A stretch of 64,000 nt of DNA from Chitinophaga nivalis (GCF_025989125.1 NZ_JAPDNR010000001.1:3764301-3828300), one strand, 5' to 3'. Counted from the stretch's first letter, positions 35,757 to 45,207 are shown. Translations and numbers: made by a program. Notes: generated from the letters alone by a model not told the origin.

Positions 35757-36914
35757 ATGGTTATAGCAACACTAGATGATCAATATCAGCAAACACTGCA
35801 TCTTCTTTTAAAGCATAATCAGGAATTAAAGGAAACGGCTATTAAAAGGGTATTGGTGCTTTATGAAGAAGAAAATTTTTTTATTGGAGATACCTGTATT
35901 TTATTCGATCGGTTTCGGTTGTGCAAGCGATTTTTTGGTGAACACGTGACGATTGATATGAACTGCCTGAATAAAAAATATACAACGCTGTATCAGGCCT
36001 TCGCCCGGAATAATCCGCATATCAATAAGATATACAACCTGGATTATGCGGAGGTTGATTTTGAACAGTATGAGGTGGTGATCTATATCGCCTATAATGA
36101 AGCGGTGTTACTAAAGGAGCTGCATACACGCTATGCAGACAGGATTCATAACGGACAGTTTAAGGTAGCGGTATTTTCTTTTTCCGCCTTGTTACTGGCT
36201 CCCCGAAGAGAAGTGGAGACCGTATTTTATCCGTATGAAGCCCTGCTTGATTTTCTGCAGGGAGTACTGGGTGAACCACATGAACTTTATCTGGAACCGG
36301 CAGAACGGGAATGGGGAAATACCTGGCTGCGCGAACATCACCTGCAGGAAGGAGAGCGGTTGTTTATATTATTGGATTCTTCTTCCAGCCGGGAGAAGTT
36401 ATGGCCGCTGGACGTGTATTTTGAAATACTCCTGTATGTACTGAAACAGGAAAATATAAAGGTGTTGATCTTTGATGAGAATAATATGGGGAAGGAAGAT
36501 TTTTACAAAAAGTGGTTGGGTAGTAAACTCATGAAAAAGATCATTGTAGCAAAAGGTCTGACATTGAGAGAAGCGATGCCGATACTCGGCGCCGATAACA
36601 CCAGATTTATACTGGGGCCCTGTACGGGCATGGTGCATTGCGCATCCGCGATCTATAACAATGATGTCAGCAATGGGAAGCCGGTGGAGCAGGTACCTTT
36701 GATGATTACCTATACCGGCAAGTGGGATGCAGATTCCTGGTGGGGAAATGCACCACTGATTAATTGTTTGCTGCTTCGGCGGGAGGAAGGAGACATCCGG
36801 CTGACAACATTATCTGCCCTGGATCCGGCTGCCAGAACTAACTACGATGACCGGCTGGGTTGTAATGATTATTCGGCAGGGATGATTATCAACTATATTA
36901 AAACAAAGTTGTAA
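35757..36914 (+). CDS. Glycosyltransferase family 9-like protein (NRPS-linked)
   Basis: 385 residues. The C-terminal half resembles heptosyltransferase-type (GT9, GT-B fold) enzymes: LFILLDSSSSREKLWPL corresponds to the phosphate-contacting SxxKxWP loop, and GPCTGMVHCASA (His294) to the DTGxxHLAxA nucleotide-sugar motif. The first residue of that motif, normally Asp, is not Asp here. The N-terminal half is diverged. The gene starts 18 bp after the synthetase stop and shares its strand, so it probably belongs to the same transcript and may glycosylate the peptide. The link to the product is inference; it could instead modify a surface glycan. Confidence 0.6.
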   Translation: MVIATLDDQYQQTLHLLLKHNQELKETAIKRVLVLYEEENFFIGDTCILFDRFRLCKRFFGEHVTIDMNCLNKKYTTLYQAFARNNPHINKIYNLDYAEVDFEQYEVVIYIAYNEAVLLKELHTRYADRIHNGQFKVAVFSFSALLLAPRREVETVFYPYEALLDFLQGVLGEPHELYLEPAEREWGNTWLREHHLQEGERLFILLDSSSSREKLWPLDVYFEILLYVLKQENIKVLIFDENNMGKEDFYKKWLGSKLMKKIIVAKGLTLREAMPILGADNTRFILGPCTGMVHCASAIYNNDVSNGKPVEQVPLMITYTGKWDADSWWGNAPLINCLLLRREEGDIRLTTLSALDPAARTNYDDRLGCNDYSAGMIINYIKTKL

Positions 36915-36936
36915 AGACCATATGATAAGTTGATCC

Positions 36937-36981
36937 GGGATCAGACAGGTACCTGTCTGATCCCGCCAGCCGGCTGGCGGG
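36937..36981. repeat. Two abutting perfect palindromes
   Basis: GGGATCAGACAGGT/ACCTGTCTGATCCC (36937-36964; 14-bp arms, no spacer) and CCCGCCAGCC/GGCTGGCGGG (36962-36981; 10-bp arms, no spacer). They share the CCC at 36962-36964, so the two hairpins compete. No T-run follows, so they are not a standard terminator, though they may end the NRPS transcript or stabilise its 3' end. Confidence 0.6.
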
Positions 36982-37024
36982 GATGTATAGGCGGAGAATT
37001 AACATAACGGTAACGTTGGAGAAT

Positions 37025-37032
37025 TATCTTTG
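37025..37032 (+). promoter_or_regulatory. Candidate Bacteroidota -7 element (TATCTTTG)
   Basis: Exact TAnnTTTG match just before the sigma-factor gene. No TTTG lies at the expected upstream spacing. Transcription would begin at about the GTG start codon (37037), giving a leaderless message, so this may be chance. Confidence 0.22.
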
Positions 37033-37036
37033 ACGC

Positions 37037-37636
37037 GTGAATAATTTATCTGATGAATGGCTGTTCCGGGAGGTACAGCAGGATAACGAGGATGCTTTCC
37101 GGGAATTGATGCAACGTTATAGCGGTCAGTTGTACCGCCTGGTGTATAAGCATATAGGTACATCAGCTACTACAAAAGATATACTACAGGAAATATTTAT
37201 CGCTGTCTGGAAAAACCGCCATAAGATTATCGTTACGGCTTCTTTATATCCTTATTTATACCGGGCTGCAAAAAACGCGGTGATAGATCAGGTACTGCGC
37301 TCAAAAAAGAATATAGCTATTGATACACAGCTGGCCGATTCGCTGGCAACAGATCATGCGGGTGTAGAAGATCAGCTGTATCTGCAGGAGCTGGAAGCAT
37401 CGCTGCAGCAATCCGTTAATGCCATGCCTGCTACGATGAAAGCAGTATTTATGCTGAGCCGGGAAGAACAACTCTCTTCCCGCGAAATTGCTGCCCGGCT
37501 TAATCTCTCCGAACAAACGGTCCGTAATAATATTTCCCTCGCACTCCAAAGAATCCGGCACCAGCTGGGTACGCCTGTGCTATTGTTGTTATTACCCTCC
37601 ACCCTGATCTTCGATTTTTTGGTAACATTAAGTTAA
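37037..37636 (+). CDS. ECF RNA polymerase sigma factor (FecI-like)
   Basis: 199-residue extracytoplasmic-function sigma factor. Region 2 is visible in DAFRELMQRYSGQLYRLVYKH and TTKDILQEIFIAVWK, and region 4 in LSREEQLSSREIAARLNLS followed by TVRNNISLALQRI (helix-turn-helix). The start is GTG; no in-frame ATG gives a complete region 2. It is followed at 45 bp by FecR and then a TonB-dependent receptor, the standard Bacteroidota order for receptor-signalled expression. It should direct transcription of the genes to about 44659. Confidence 0.92.
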   Translation: MNNLSDEWLFREVQQDNEDAFRELMQRYSGQLYRLVYKHIGTSATTKDILQEIFIAVWKNRHKIIVTASLYPYLYRAAKNAVIDQVLRSKKNIAIDTQLADSLATDHAGVEDQLYLQELEASLQQSVNAMPATMKAVFMLSREEQLSSREIAARLNLSEQTVRNNISLALQRIRHQLGTPVLLLLLPSTLIFDFLVTLS

Positions 37637-37681
37637 CATCATCTGTCGGTACAATAAGCCTTTTATCCGGTTAATAGGGAT

Positions 37682-38617
37682 ATGGGACAACAATTACCGG
37701 ATCACCTGCCACGGTGGCTACTCCTGAAATATAAACAGGGAAATTGTACAGCGGAAGAAGTCCGGCTGGTAGACGCCTGGTTCGATCATACCGCAGACGT
37801 GATCAGCCCGGAAGAAGCGCCTGATCTGGAAGCGGTACATCAGCATGTCATGGAACGTATCCGTAAAGGTACCAGCAAGAAGGTGAAACGGATACGGCTA
37901 TACGCTGCTGCTGCCAGCCTGGTACTGCTATTCACCACTTTCCTGATGAAAAACAATACCCGCCGGGTGGCGCCTCCCGCCAGCTGGACAGCCATACATA
38001 CTTCCGCCGGCGAACTGAAAAGGATCATCCTGCCAGATAGTTCTTCCGTGCTGCTGAACAGCTGTTCTCAACTCCGTTATCGGCAGGATTTTACACAGCA
38101 ACGGGAAGTATACCTGCAGGGAGAAGCCTTTTTTGATATTAAAGCAGATGCAGGGCATGCCTTCCGGGTGCAATCCGATAGCCTGCATGTACAGGTACTG
38201 GGTACCCGCTTTAATATGGCTGTCTATCCCAATGAAGGCACGGCAGCAGTGGTATTGGAAAGCGGGCAGGTGAAGGTAAACGGTACAACAAATCCGGCAG
38301 CGGGGATCGTATTACGCCCCGGAGAAATACTACGTTATGCAGGAGGAAATATGCAGGTAAAGGAAGCCGACCTGGAAAGTGCCTTTGCCTGGCAGCAGGG
38401 CATGCTATTGTATAAAAATGTACCGCTGGGTGATATCTGCAAAGACCTGGAACGCCGCTATGGCGTGCATATCCGGATCGTTGGCAAAAAGTTACCGGCT
38501 ACTGCCTGGTACTATACTTCCCGTCGTATCCCGCTGCCAACAGTACTCAAAGTGCTGAGTGAATCCGGCAGCGGATTCCATTACACCATCAACAACAACG
38601 AGATTATTATCAGATGA
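37682..38617 (+). CDS. FecR-family anti-sigma factor
   Basis: 311-residue inner-membrane protein. The N-terminal cytoplasmic part (LPRWLLLKYKQGNCTAEE) should bind the sigma factor. One transmembrane helix follows at about residues 64-82. The periplasmic FecR domain has SAGELKRIILPDSSSVLLN and YLQGEAFFDIK. The C-terminal DUF4974/STN-like part has LLYKNVPLGDICKDLERRYG. It relays receptor occupancy to the sigma factor. Length is normal. Confidence 0.93.
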   Translation: MGQQLPDHLPRWLLLKYKQGNCTAEEVRLVDAWFDHTADVISPEEAPDLEAVHQHVMERIRKGTSKKVKRIRLYAAAASLVLLFTTFLMKNNTRRVAPPASWTAIHTSAGELKRIILPDSSSVLLNSCSQLRYRQDFTQQREVYLQGEAFFDIKADAGHAFRVQSDSLHVQVLGTRFNMAVYPNEGTAAVVLESGQVKVNGTTNPAAGIVLRPGEILRYAGGNMQVKEADLESAFAWQQGMLLYKNVPLGDICKDLERRYGVHIRIVGKKLPATAWYYTSRRIPLPTVLKVLSESGSGFHYTINNNEIIIR

Positions 38618-38639
38618 TAGAAAGATAGTTAAATAAAAA

Positions 38640-38664
38640 GCGGAAGTGTTTGCACCACCTCCGC
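38640..38664 (+). other. Hairpin in the FecR-receptor gap
   Basis: GCGGA / TCCGC stem with an inner GTG-TTTG-CAC element, preceded by an A-run just after the FecR stop. There is no T-run. A comparable arrangement occurs in the second FecR-receptor gap (63603-63690), so it may process or attenuate the operon message. Confidence 0.4.
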
Positions 38665-38715
38665 CGGATTCGTTTAACACATCAGGATTTTCACCACCAT
38701 AATGTTTATTAAACT

Positions 38716-41700
38716 ATGCACAATTTTACAAAAAGTAGTGTAATTAAATCGCTATTGTTTATGGGGAAGCTCGCTTTTTTTTCCCTGATTGTCATGTTTT
38801 GCTCTGTCAGCTTGCTCATCGCTGCACCCGGCAGTTCGCAGAACTTGCGGAAAGTACCGGTAAGCGTACGTTTCAGTCAGGCTAAGTTGGGGGAGATGCT
38901 GGATACCCTGGAAGCACGTGCTGCCTTCCATTTTTCGTATCCGGCTTATCTCAGAGAAAGGGGACCTGTTAGCCTGCACCTGCCGCAGAGCAATCTGCAG
39001 GAGGTATTGCAGCAACTGGCAACCGCACTGGATCTGCAGTTTACCCGTACCGATGGCCAGATAGCCGTACGGGAAGTGGTGCCCGGTAAGGCGCCAGAAC
39101 AGGCTACTGGTGCGGTGCGTGGCAGGGTAGTGGATTTTGAAACATCTACGCCGCTGCCGGGAGCTACGGTGGTACTGATGCCGCTTAATAAAGGGCAGGC
39201 CACGGATGAAAAAGGCTATTATCAGCTGGCCGGTATTCCTGCCGGTAAATACGTACTGAAAGTAAGTTTCATCGGTTATCAGGAATACCAGCTGCCCATC
39301 ACTGTCACCGAAAAAAATCTGGTGCTGGACATCAAACTGCAACCTGCTGCCAACCTGAATACCGTAGAAATAAAAACCAGGAAAGGGTTTTCGCAATCGC
39401 CGGTTTCCTATACCAGCGAAAAGGAACTGCTGACAACCATCCGCAATGCAAGAGGAATCGTGTCTGGTATTTCCAACGAACAAATTGTAAAATCTGCCGA
39501 CCGCAATGCGGCGGAAGTAGTACGGCGTGTAGCCGGTGTCACGATCGTAGATGATAAATTTATTATCGTCAGGGGTATGAATCCGCGCTATAATCTGACC
39601 TATCTGAATGATAACCTGGCGCCTTCTACAGAAGTATACAACCGCTCCTTTGCCTATGATATGATTCCTGCACCGGTGATCGACAGAATACTGGTATTTA
39701 AATCTCCTTCCGCAGAGCTGATGGGCGATTACGCCGGTGGCGCTGTGAAAGTGTTTACCAAAAACACGAAGCCGGTGCGTCACTTCGATATGGGGATACA
39801 AGGTGGTTTCAGGGAGGGCAATACTTTCAGCGACTTTTACGTGGCGCCCAAAAGCAGCACCGACTGGCTGGGCTTCGACAATGGTTTGCGGAAGCTGCCT
39901 GCCTACCTGCCCACTTACCGTGCATCCGGTGGCAGATATAAGATGAGTCAGCAGGAGATGATCAGCGGATTTTCTGATCAGTGGAGCTATCACCGTAAAA
40001 AAGCGATGCCGGATATGCAGCTGTTCCTGAACTACTTTGATAATTTCCGGTTGGGTCGCTGGCGGTTGTATAACCTCACTTCATTGACCTATACCAATGA
40101 AAACCGCCATTATGAGCAGCAACGCCAAACCGGTAATACCCATGCTTACCGGCTGGATAAATACGGTTTCCAGGTAGGTGGCGCCAATACCATTGGCGTG
40201 AATGACCTGAGCACGCAGGTGGCGAAAGTAAACCTGATGCAGAATTTTACTTTACGGATAGACAGTGCCAACAGGATAGAATGGAAAAACTTTTTCCTCA
40301 ATGAAGGTAAAAACACAGTTGGTATACAAATCAATAAACAAAACAGTGATCCGGCTTTTGCAGTCCAGGATAATTTCCGGGAAACGAAACAAAACCTGCT
40401 CCAGTTCCAGCAACGGCTGTTGTACAATGGTAACCTGGACGGCTATCATACCCTGGGCGCTAAAAAGAAGCAGCAACTGCACTGGAACCTGGGTTATGCC
40501 TATAGTAAACAGGATATTCCGGACCAGCGTGTTTCCCGGTTTTACAGGGCATATGCACCCACAGGCATCATCTCGGCCGAAGACCCGAAACTGCATTGGA
40601 TCGTGGATTACGGCGTAAGCGAAAACCAGCTGTTCTATGGTATGGCGAACCGCTTCTTTGTACAGAACAGGGAAAATACCTACAGTGCGGCGATCGATTA
40701 TTCGCTGCAGCTGTCGCCTTCCTTTTTGCTGAAAGCCGGTACCTACCAGCTTTTCCGCAACCGGGTTGTAGAACGCCGGTTCTTTAAAGTAACAAGAGGT
40801 GGCCTGACCGGTGATGAAACCACCCTGCAGTTTACATCGGGCGGATGGGACAACAACGGCCGTATTCATCCGGGCCTGCTGACTTTCCGGGAACAGGATC
40901 TGGCCAGCTTCTGGCAGCCACATAACTTCCGGGATGATGGCAGTGGTCTGCAGTTATATGATAAGAGCAGTCCTATTGATCGTTATGTGGCGAGCGAACA
41001 GAATAACAGTGGTTATATCCAGGGGGAGTGGACAGGATTGGACAGTACGCTCACCGTGCAGGCGGGCCTTCGCTTTGAACATCATCAGCAACAGGTTTCC
41101 GGCGCTGCCGCATACGGTAGTATATTTTTACCGTTGCAGGTAAAATTGCCGCAAGATCAGTTGCTGCCCAGCATACAGGTGAACTATCGTCCGGGACGCA
41201 GCTGGGTTTTCCGCGCCAGCTACGGCCGTACGGTAAACAGACCGGAACTGCGGGAAATTGCTCCTTTCAGCGATTTTGATTTCGTAAACCAGGAAAGGAT
41301 CTCCGGTAATACCCTGCTCACCGGTACTGTAATCGACAATTATGATTTCCGGGTAGAGTTGTATCCCCGCAGCAACGGTAATGAAACCGTGAGTGCAGGT
41401 ATCTTCTATAAAAATCTCGACAAACCGGTTGAACGTTTAAGATTTGCCAATGGCAATGAAGTATATGTAGGCCAGACCGGCATTACCTACTTTAATGCAG
41501 ACAAAGCCACCGTATACGGACTGGAAGTAGAATTACGTAAACAACTGGATTTTATACCGGGTGCATTGTTCCGCAACTTATCAGTAGTCTTTAACGGCGC
41601 ATGGATGGAAAGTAAGGCTTCCCGTGCAGCACTGCCGGCACGACCTGCCGGTGTTATAACCGTAGCCGGTGATAAAATGGGTGTTTTTAAAGACCGCCCG

Positions 41701-42177
41701 TTGCAGGGACAGGCGCCATACGTCATTAACGCTGGCCTGTACTATGAAAACCCAGGATGGGGTACCAAATTCGGTGTATTGTTCAACGTTAGTGGACCAT
41801 CTATCTATGCACTGGCAGATGTCAACGCAGAAGAGTTGCTGCAGCTCCGGAATAAAAAAGACGGATATACCCTGGCCGATTACGTTACGCTGGAAACTAA
41901 GCCAGACCTGTTGGAGCTGCCACGTAAACTGCTCGATTTCTCTTTTACACAACGGTTATACAAATCACTCCAGATGAAGCTGAACATTCAGAACCTGCTG
42001 GATGAACCCGTGCATATTGTAGAAGACCAAAACTTCAATCACCGCTACGACCGGGAGCAGGCTACGCCAGCAGCGACGGAACAATTTAAAGGCCTTTTAT
42101 ATTATGAAGGCGACAATACCTACCTGAAATACCGTACAGGAAGATATTACACCGTTACGTTCACTTATTCCTTCTGA
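38716..42177 (+). CDS. TonB-dependent receptor with STN signalling domain
   Basis: 1,153-residue outer-membrane receptor. A signal sequence is followed by an STN domain (about residues 47-118: VSVRFSQAKLGEMLDTLEAR, LQEVLQQLATALDLQF), then a carboxypeptidase-regulatory-like domain (RGRVVDFETSTPLPGATV), a plug (VIVRGMNPRYNLTYLNDN, GDYAGGAVKVFTKN) and a beta-barrel ending YTVTFTYSF. The STN domain and the upstream sigma/FecR pair mark it as a signalling transducer. The substrate is not evident; two lipoproteins follow. No SusD-like gene is present, which argues against a glycan-uptake SusCD pair. Confidence 0.93.
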   Translation: MHNFTKSSVIKSLLFMGKLAFFSLIVMFCSVSLLIAAPGSSQNLRKVPVSVRFSQAKLGEMLDTLEARAAFHFSYPAYLRERGPVSLHLPQSNLQEVLQQLATALDLQFTRTDGQIAVREVVPGKAPEQATGAVRGRVVDFETSTPLPGATVVLMPLNKGQATDEKGYYQLAGIPAGKYVLKVSFIGYQEYQLPITVTEKNLVLDIKLQPAANLNTVEIKTRKGFSQSPVSYTSEKELLTTIRNARGIVSGISNEQIVKSADRNAAEVVRRVAGVTIVDDKFIIVRGMNPRYNLTYLNDNLAPSTEVYNRSFAYDMIPAPVIDRILVFKSPSAELMGDYAGGAVKVFTKNTKPVRHFDMGIQGGFREGNTFSDFYVAPKSSTDWLGFDNGLRKLPAYLPTYRASGGRYKMSQQEMISGFSDQWSYHRKKAMPDMQLFLNYFDNFRLGRWRLYNLTSLTYTNENRHYEQQRQTGNTHAYRLDKYGFQVGGANTIGVNDLSTQVAKVNLMQNFTLRIDSANRIEWKNFFLNEGKNTVGIQINKQNSDPAFAVQDNFRETKQNLLQFQQRLLYNGNLDGYHTLGAKKKQQLHWNLGYAYSKQDIPDQRVSRFYRAYAPTGIISAEDPKLHWIVDYGVSENQLFYGMANRFFVQNRENTYSAAIDYSLQLSPSFLLKAGTYQLFRNRVVERRFFKVTRGGLTGDETTLQFTSGGWDNNGRIHPGLLTFREQDLASFWQPHNFRDDGSGLQLYDKSSPIDRYVASEQNNSGYIQGEWTGLDSTLTVQAGLRFEHHQQQVSGAAAYGSIFLPLQVKLPQDQLLPSIQVNYRPGRSWVFRASYGRTVNRPELREIAPFSDFDFVNQERISGNTLLTGTVIDNYDFRVELYPRSNGNETVSAGIFYKNLDKPVERLRFANGNEVYVGQTGITYFNADKATVYGLEVELRKQLDFIPGALFRNLSVVFNGAWMESKASRAALPARPAGVITVAGDKMGVFKDRPLQGQAPYVINAGLYYENPGWGTKFGVLFNVSGPSIYALADVNAEELLQLRNKKDGYTLADYVTLETKPDLLELPRKLLDFSFTQRLYKSLQMKLNIQNLLDEPVHIVEDQNFNHRYDREQATPAATEQFKGLLYYEGDNTYLKYRTGRYYTVTFTYSF

Positions 42178-42192
42178 TCTTATTGTTAGTAT

Positions 42193-43023
42193 ATGAAATA
42201 CTTTACCCAGTTATTAACTGCTATGATATGCCTGGCTTTGACTTTTACCGGTTGTACTGACCAGGGAGAAAGAGTGTTGCCGGCCAATAGTTCCCTTGCT
42301 TTTTATAATGCTTCCCAGTTATTAAGACAGGACCTGGAAAGGAAAAATCCGGGCGTGGCGGTAAAGCCTGCCTTTATTCTGGTAAATACGCCGGTACCGG
42401 TGAAGCCGGATACATTGCGGTTGCCTGAAAGACAGTATATCCCGCATTTTGCGGTGAGCATGTCCGGACAACAATTCTATCCGATGCTGAATGTACAGCC
42501 GATTCCTGTTCCCTGGTGTTCCTATATGCGGGTAGTGCCGGGCACACAGGAACTTACTTTCCTGCAACCGGATACGACGGCCGCGGTAAAGACAACCATT
42601 ACTGCCGGTCAGGATGTATCACAAACCGTATTCCTGACAGATAGCCTGGGCATCTATCGCACGATTGTTACCAATGATGAGCATACGGTTTATGATAAGG
42701 GTTTCAGTCTTAGAATCATACAGGCTACGCCGGATACAGGCTTATTGCGCGTGAGGGTGAACAGAACCTGGCTGGGCGAAAACTGGGGCTATGGTACGGC
42801 CTCCGGGTTTTATCAGCTGCCTATGGCAGACAGCTTACAGTCTGCGCTATATACCGTGCAGGTAACTCCTGCGGGCGATACCACCAACGTGTTGAAACAG
42901 TACCTGCTGAAAGCAGGCCGGATGCAATCCTACACCCTTATCATCAATGGCTATCTGAATTATCATGAGGAAACAAATTATGCTTCACCGGATTTCAGGC
43001 TTTCCTTCATCAGAAATAAATAA
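42193..43023 (+). CDS. Secreted lipoprotein, DUF4397-like
   Basis: 276 residues with signal peptide and lipobox LTFTGC. The body is predicted all-beta: NSSLAFYNASQ, MRVVPGTQELTF and LLRVRVNRTWLG. The general plan resembles the DUF4397 proteins of Bacteroidota, but the match is by impression only. It starts 15 bp after the receptor stop and is probably co-transcribed, so it may be a surface accessory of that receptor. Confidence 0.6.
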   Translation: MKYFTQLLTAMICLALTFTGCTDQGERVLPANSSLAFYNASQLLRQDLERKNPGVAVKPAFILVNTPVPVKPDTLRLPERQYIPHFAVSMSGQQFYPMLNVQPIPVPWCSYMRVVPGTQELTFLQPDTTAAVKTTITAGQDVSQTVFLTDSLGIYRTIVTNDEHTVYDKGFSLRIIQATPDTGLLRVRVNRTWLGENWGYGTASGFYQLPMADSLQSALYTVQVTPAGDTTNVLKQYLLKAGRMQSYTLIINGYLNYHEETNYASPDFRLSFIRNK

Positions 43024-43027
43024 TAAC

Positions 43028-44659
43028 ATGAAAAAGATAACTGCTGTAATATATATGCTGCTGTTGGTGGGCTGTGTAAGTATGTCCTGCCGGAAAGTGG
43101 AGAATGATATCGACGATCAGTTTGAGCAGCCCAGTGTGAGTACCACCACTTTCACCATGGCCAATGGCAAAAGCTTTGAATATCCGAAAGCAGCGAAACC
43201 CGGTGATACCATTACAATCGGTGGCCGGCTGAATCTGCACAAAGGAGCTGTCATCCGCCTTGGGAAGGAGAATGCAGCCATCATTAGTGTAGATACGCTG
43301 GCATACAAATATTTTTTCACAGGGCAGTGGTACACGTTTGAGGTAGCCAGGTTTGTGGTAACGGCTGGAATGGGATCAGGACCGCAACCATTAGTGGTTA
43401 CCTGCGGCCGGTTCAGCAACAAGGCGCCGGATATTTTGCTCATGGTGCCGGGAGAAGGAGGCAACCAGCCCGATACCACGATGATGGTCACGGCCGTATT
43501 TAACCACGGTATCCCTGATTTTGCGGTGAGGTATAAGCCGTATAAGGAGAATGAATATTTTACCCGGGGCCGCCAGGTGACCAGTAACGGTACCGTGTAT
43601 ATCAGCAGTGCCTGGGATGTCTATCGGTTTGCCAACGGACAGGTAGAGAACGTGCTGAAGAAAGAAGATGGTATTATCATCGATGGGCAGCAACTGGAGA
43701 TAAAGGAAATCCTGGGCATGGCGCCGGACCCCGCGAATACACAGTTGTACCTGTCTGTCAGGGCTATCGTACCGGCAACGGATGATTACCGGTGGGCGAA
43801 TTTCCTGTTGCGGAAAGATCTGGCCAGCGGGCAGATCACCGTGCTGAATAAAACGGAGCTGGAAGTATATCCCGACTTTGATGATATGACGGGTAATACC
43901 CGTCCGGCTACACCAGGTTGGCGCGGCAAGGCCAGTCAGCTGCCGCTGTTTGCCACACAACTGAAAGTAGATGCCAAAGGCCGCCTGCTGTTTGCAGATG
44001 ACAGATTAAAGTTCTATGGCCGGATAGATGCGGCAGGTAATGTAACGCCATTAATAGAAAGTTACTATGGTCAGGGCGGACTTTTTAAATACCTGATGCT
44101 CTTCGGATTTACGCAGGATGGGCTGGCAGCCTTTGTGGCACATGAAAATAAACCGGATTATCCCTGGTCTTCCGGTGTGATGGTATATGATCTCGATAGA
44201 GAGGAACCGGATACCTATGTAGATGCCGGTGTGAATTTCACCTATGCCTCTTTTGATCCTGACCCGGCCAGAAGGATGAAAGAAAAGAACGGCTTTTTTG
44301 GTATTCCTGAAATGGAAATTCCTACCGGTACCTATTTGCCGGTTTCCCGGAAAGAAATGCTGTTTGTAAACTCTTTCAGTATGGCTGCTGTCAATCATAC
44401 GCAGGCCTATTTGTACGTCTATGCGGGTATCGAGCTGGGGTGTACCAACACACAGAACCCTGATCTCCTGTTGCCAAAACAAAAAGAACTGACTGGCCCG
44501 GCCCTGTACGTGAATTATGGATTCAGTGAAGAACAGGGTAACCTGGTTTTCATTGGTACTGATGCCAGTGGCAAGGTGTATTTTATGCGTGGGGGTAAGA
44601 AAATAACTTATCCTGCCCGCAAATATGTGCCGCCTTATATCTACACTTTAGGTAAATGA
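43028..44659 (+). CDS. Secreted lipoprotein, probable beta-propeller, function unknown
   Basis: 543 residues from ATG 43028 (MKKITAVIYMLLLVGC); the frame is open 63 bp upstream, but only this start gives a signal peptide. Lipidation could be at VGC or SMSC. Residues about 40-150 look like an IPT/TIG-type beta-sandwich (FEYPKAAKPGDTITIGGRL). The rest contains repeated blade-like segments (GTVYISSAWDVYRFANGQ, DAKGRLLFADDRLKFYGRI, DASGKVYFMRGGKK). The gene starts 4 bp after the preceding stop. Likely a surface partner of the 38716 receptor. Confidence 0.6.
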   Translation: MKKITAVIYMLLLVGCVSMSCRKVENDIDDQFEQPSVSTTTFTMANGKSFEYPKAAKPGDTITIGGRLNLHKGAVIRLGKENAAIISVDTLAYKYFFTGQWYTFEVARFVVTAGMGSGPQPLVVTCGRFSNKAPDILLMVPGEGGNQPDTTMMVTAVFNHGIPDFAVRYKPYKENEYFTRGRQVTSNGTVYISSAWDVYRFANGQVENVLKKEDGIIIDGQQLEIKEILGMAPDPANTQLYLSVRAIVPATDDYRWANFLLRKDLASGQITVLNKTELEVYPDFDDMTGNTRPATPGWRGKASQLPLFATQLKVDAKGRLLFADDRLKFYGRIDAAGNVTPLIESYYGQGGLFKYLMLFGFTQDGLAAFVAHENKPDYPWSSGVMVYDLDREEPDTYVDAGVNFTYASFDPDPARRMKEKNGFFGIPEMEIPTGTYLPVSRKEMLFVNSFSMAAVNHTQAYLYVYAGIELGCTNTQNPDLLLPKQKELTGPALYVNYGFSEEQGNLVFIGTDASGKVYFMRGGKKITYPARKYVPPYIYTLGK

Positions 44660-44677
44660 TAGTACAGCTAAAAAGCT

Positions 44678-44696
44678 GCCACGCCGCAGGCGTGGC
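44678..44696 (+). terminator. GC-rich hairpin at the end of the receptor operon
   Basis: Perfect 8-bp stem GCCACGCC / GGCGTGGC with loop GCA, 18 bp after the stop. There is no T-run, so termination is uncertain. Confidence 0.45.
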
Positions 44697-44769
44697 TATA
44701 AATGGCACGGTACGCCTGATCTGATCCGGCATGGTAAATGTGAAAGGATAGCGGAGTAAAACGTTGTTT

Positions 44770-45207
44770 ATGAAACTACTTACCTTATTGGCGGCGATGG
44801 GGTTATCGTTGCCCGCCCTGGCGCAGGACATTCCTTCCGGAGAGGTACCTGCCGCTGTGATGAAGACCTTTAAAACCAGCTTCCCGGCTGCCACAGGCCT
44901 GGAATGGGAACGGAAAATAGTTGGATATGAAGCGGAATTTAAGGTAGATCACCGGGAACACAAAGCATTGTTGGATAGCGCCGGTAACCTGCTGCGCTAT
45001 AAACAGGAGCTACCCGCTTCGGCATTGCCGGTTGCGGTGAAAAATACGGTCAGCCAGCAATACAAGGGATTTCGGATATCGGATGCCGCCCAGGTGACCA
45101 GGAACCAAAAGGTCTGGTACCAGCTGGAATTGGATGGAGAACCCCATGACCAGAAAGTAGTGTTGTCGAAAGAGGGGAAAGTAGACAACACATTGGGGTA
45201 TTGGTAA
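44770..45207 (+). CDS. Secreted PepSY-like protein
   Basis: 145 residues from ATG 44770; an in-frame TTG 6 bp upstream is less likely. Signal peptide MKLLTLLAAMGLSLPALAQ. Two copies of a PepSY-like unit follow: VMKTFKTSFPAATGLEWERK with YEAEFKV, and AVKNTVSQQYKGFRISDA with WYQLELDGE. Members of this periplasmic family are small and of unknown function. A strong terminator follows. Confidence 0.78.
   Translation: MKLLTLLAAMGLSLPALAQDIPSGEVPAAVMKTFKTSFPAATGLEWERKIVGYEAEFKVDHREHKALLDSAGNLLRYKQELPASALPVAVKNTVSQQYKGFRISDAAQVTRNQKVWYQLELDGEPHDQKVVLSKEGKVDNTLGYW

Noticed and set aside
38752..39993. Antisense frame of 413 codons inside the TonB-dependent receptor
   Set aside because: The sense strand encodes an intact signal, STN, carboxypeptidase-like and plug series; the antisense product is rich in His, Arg and Gln and resembles nothing.
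38716..44659. SusC/SusD glycan-uptake pair
   Set aside because: The two lipoproteins lack SusD features and the receptor has an STN domain with sigma/FecR control, which fits a signalling receptor better.
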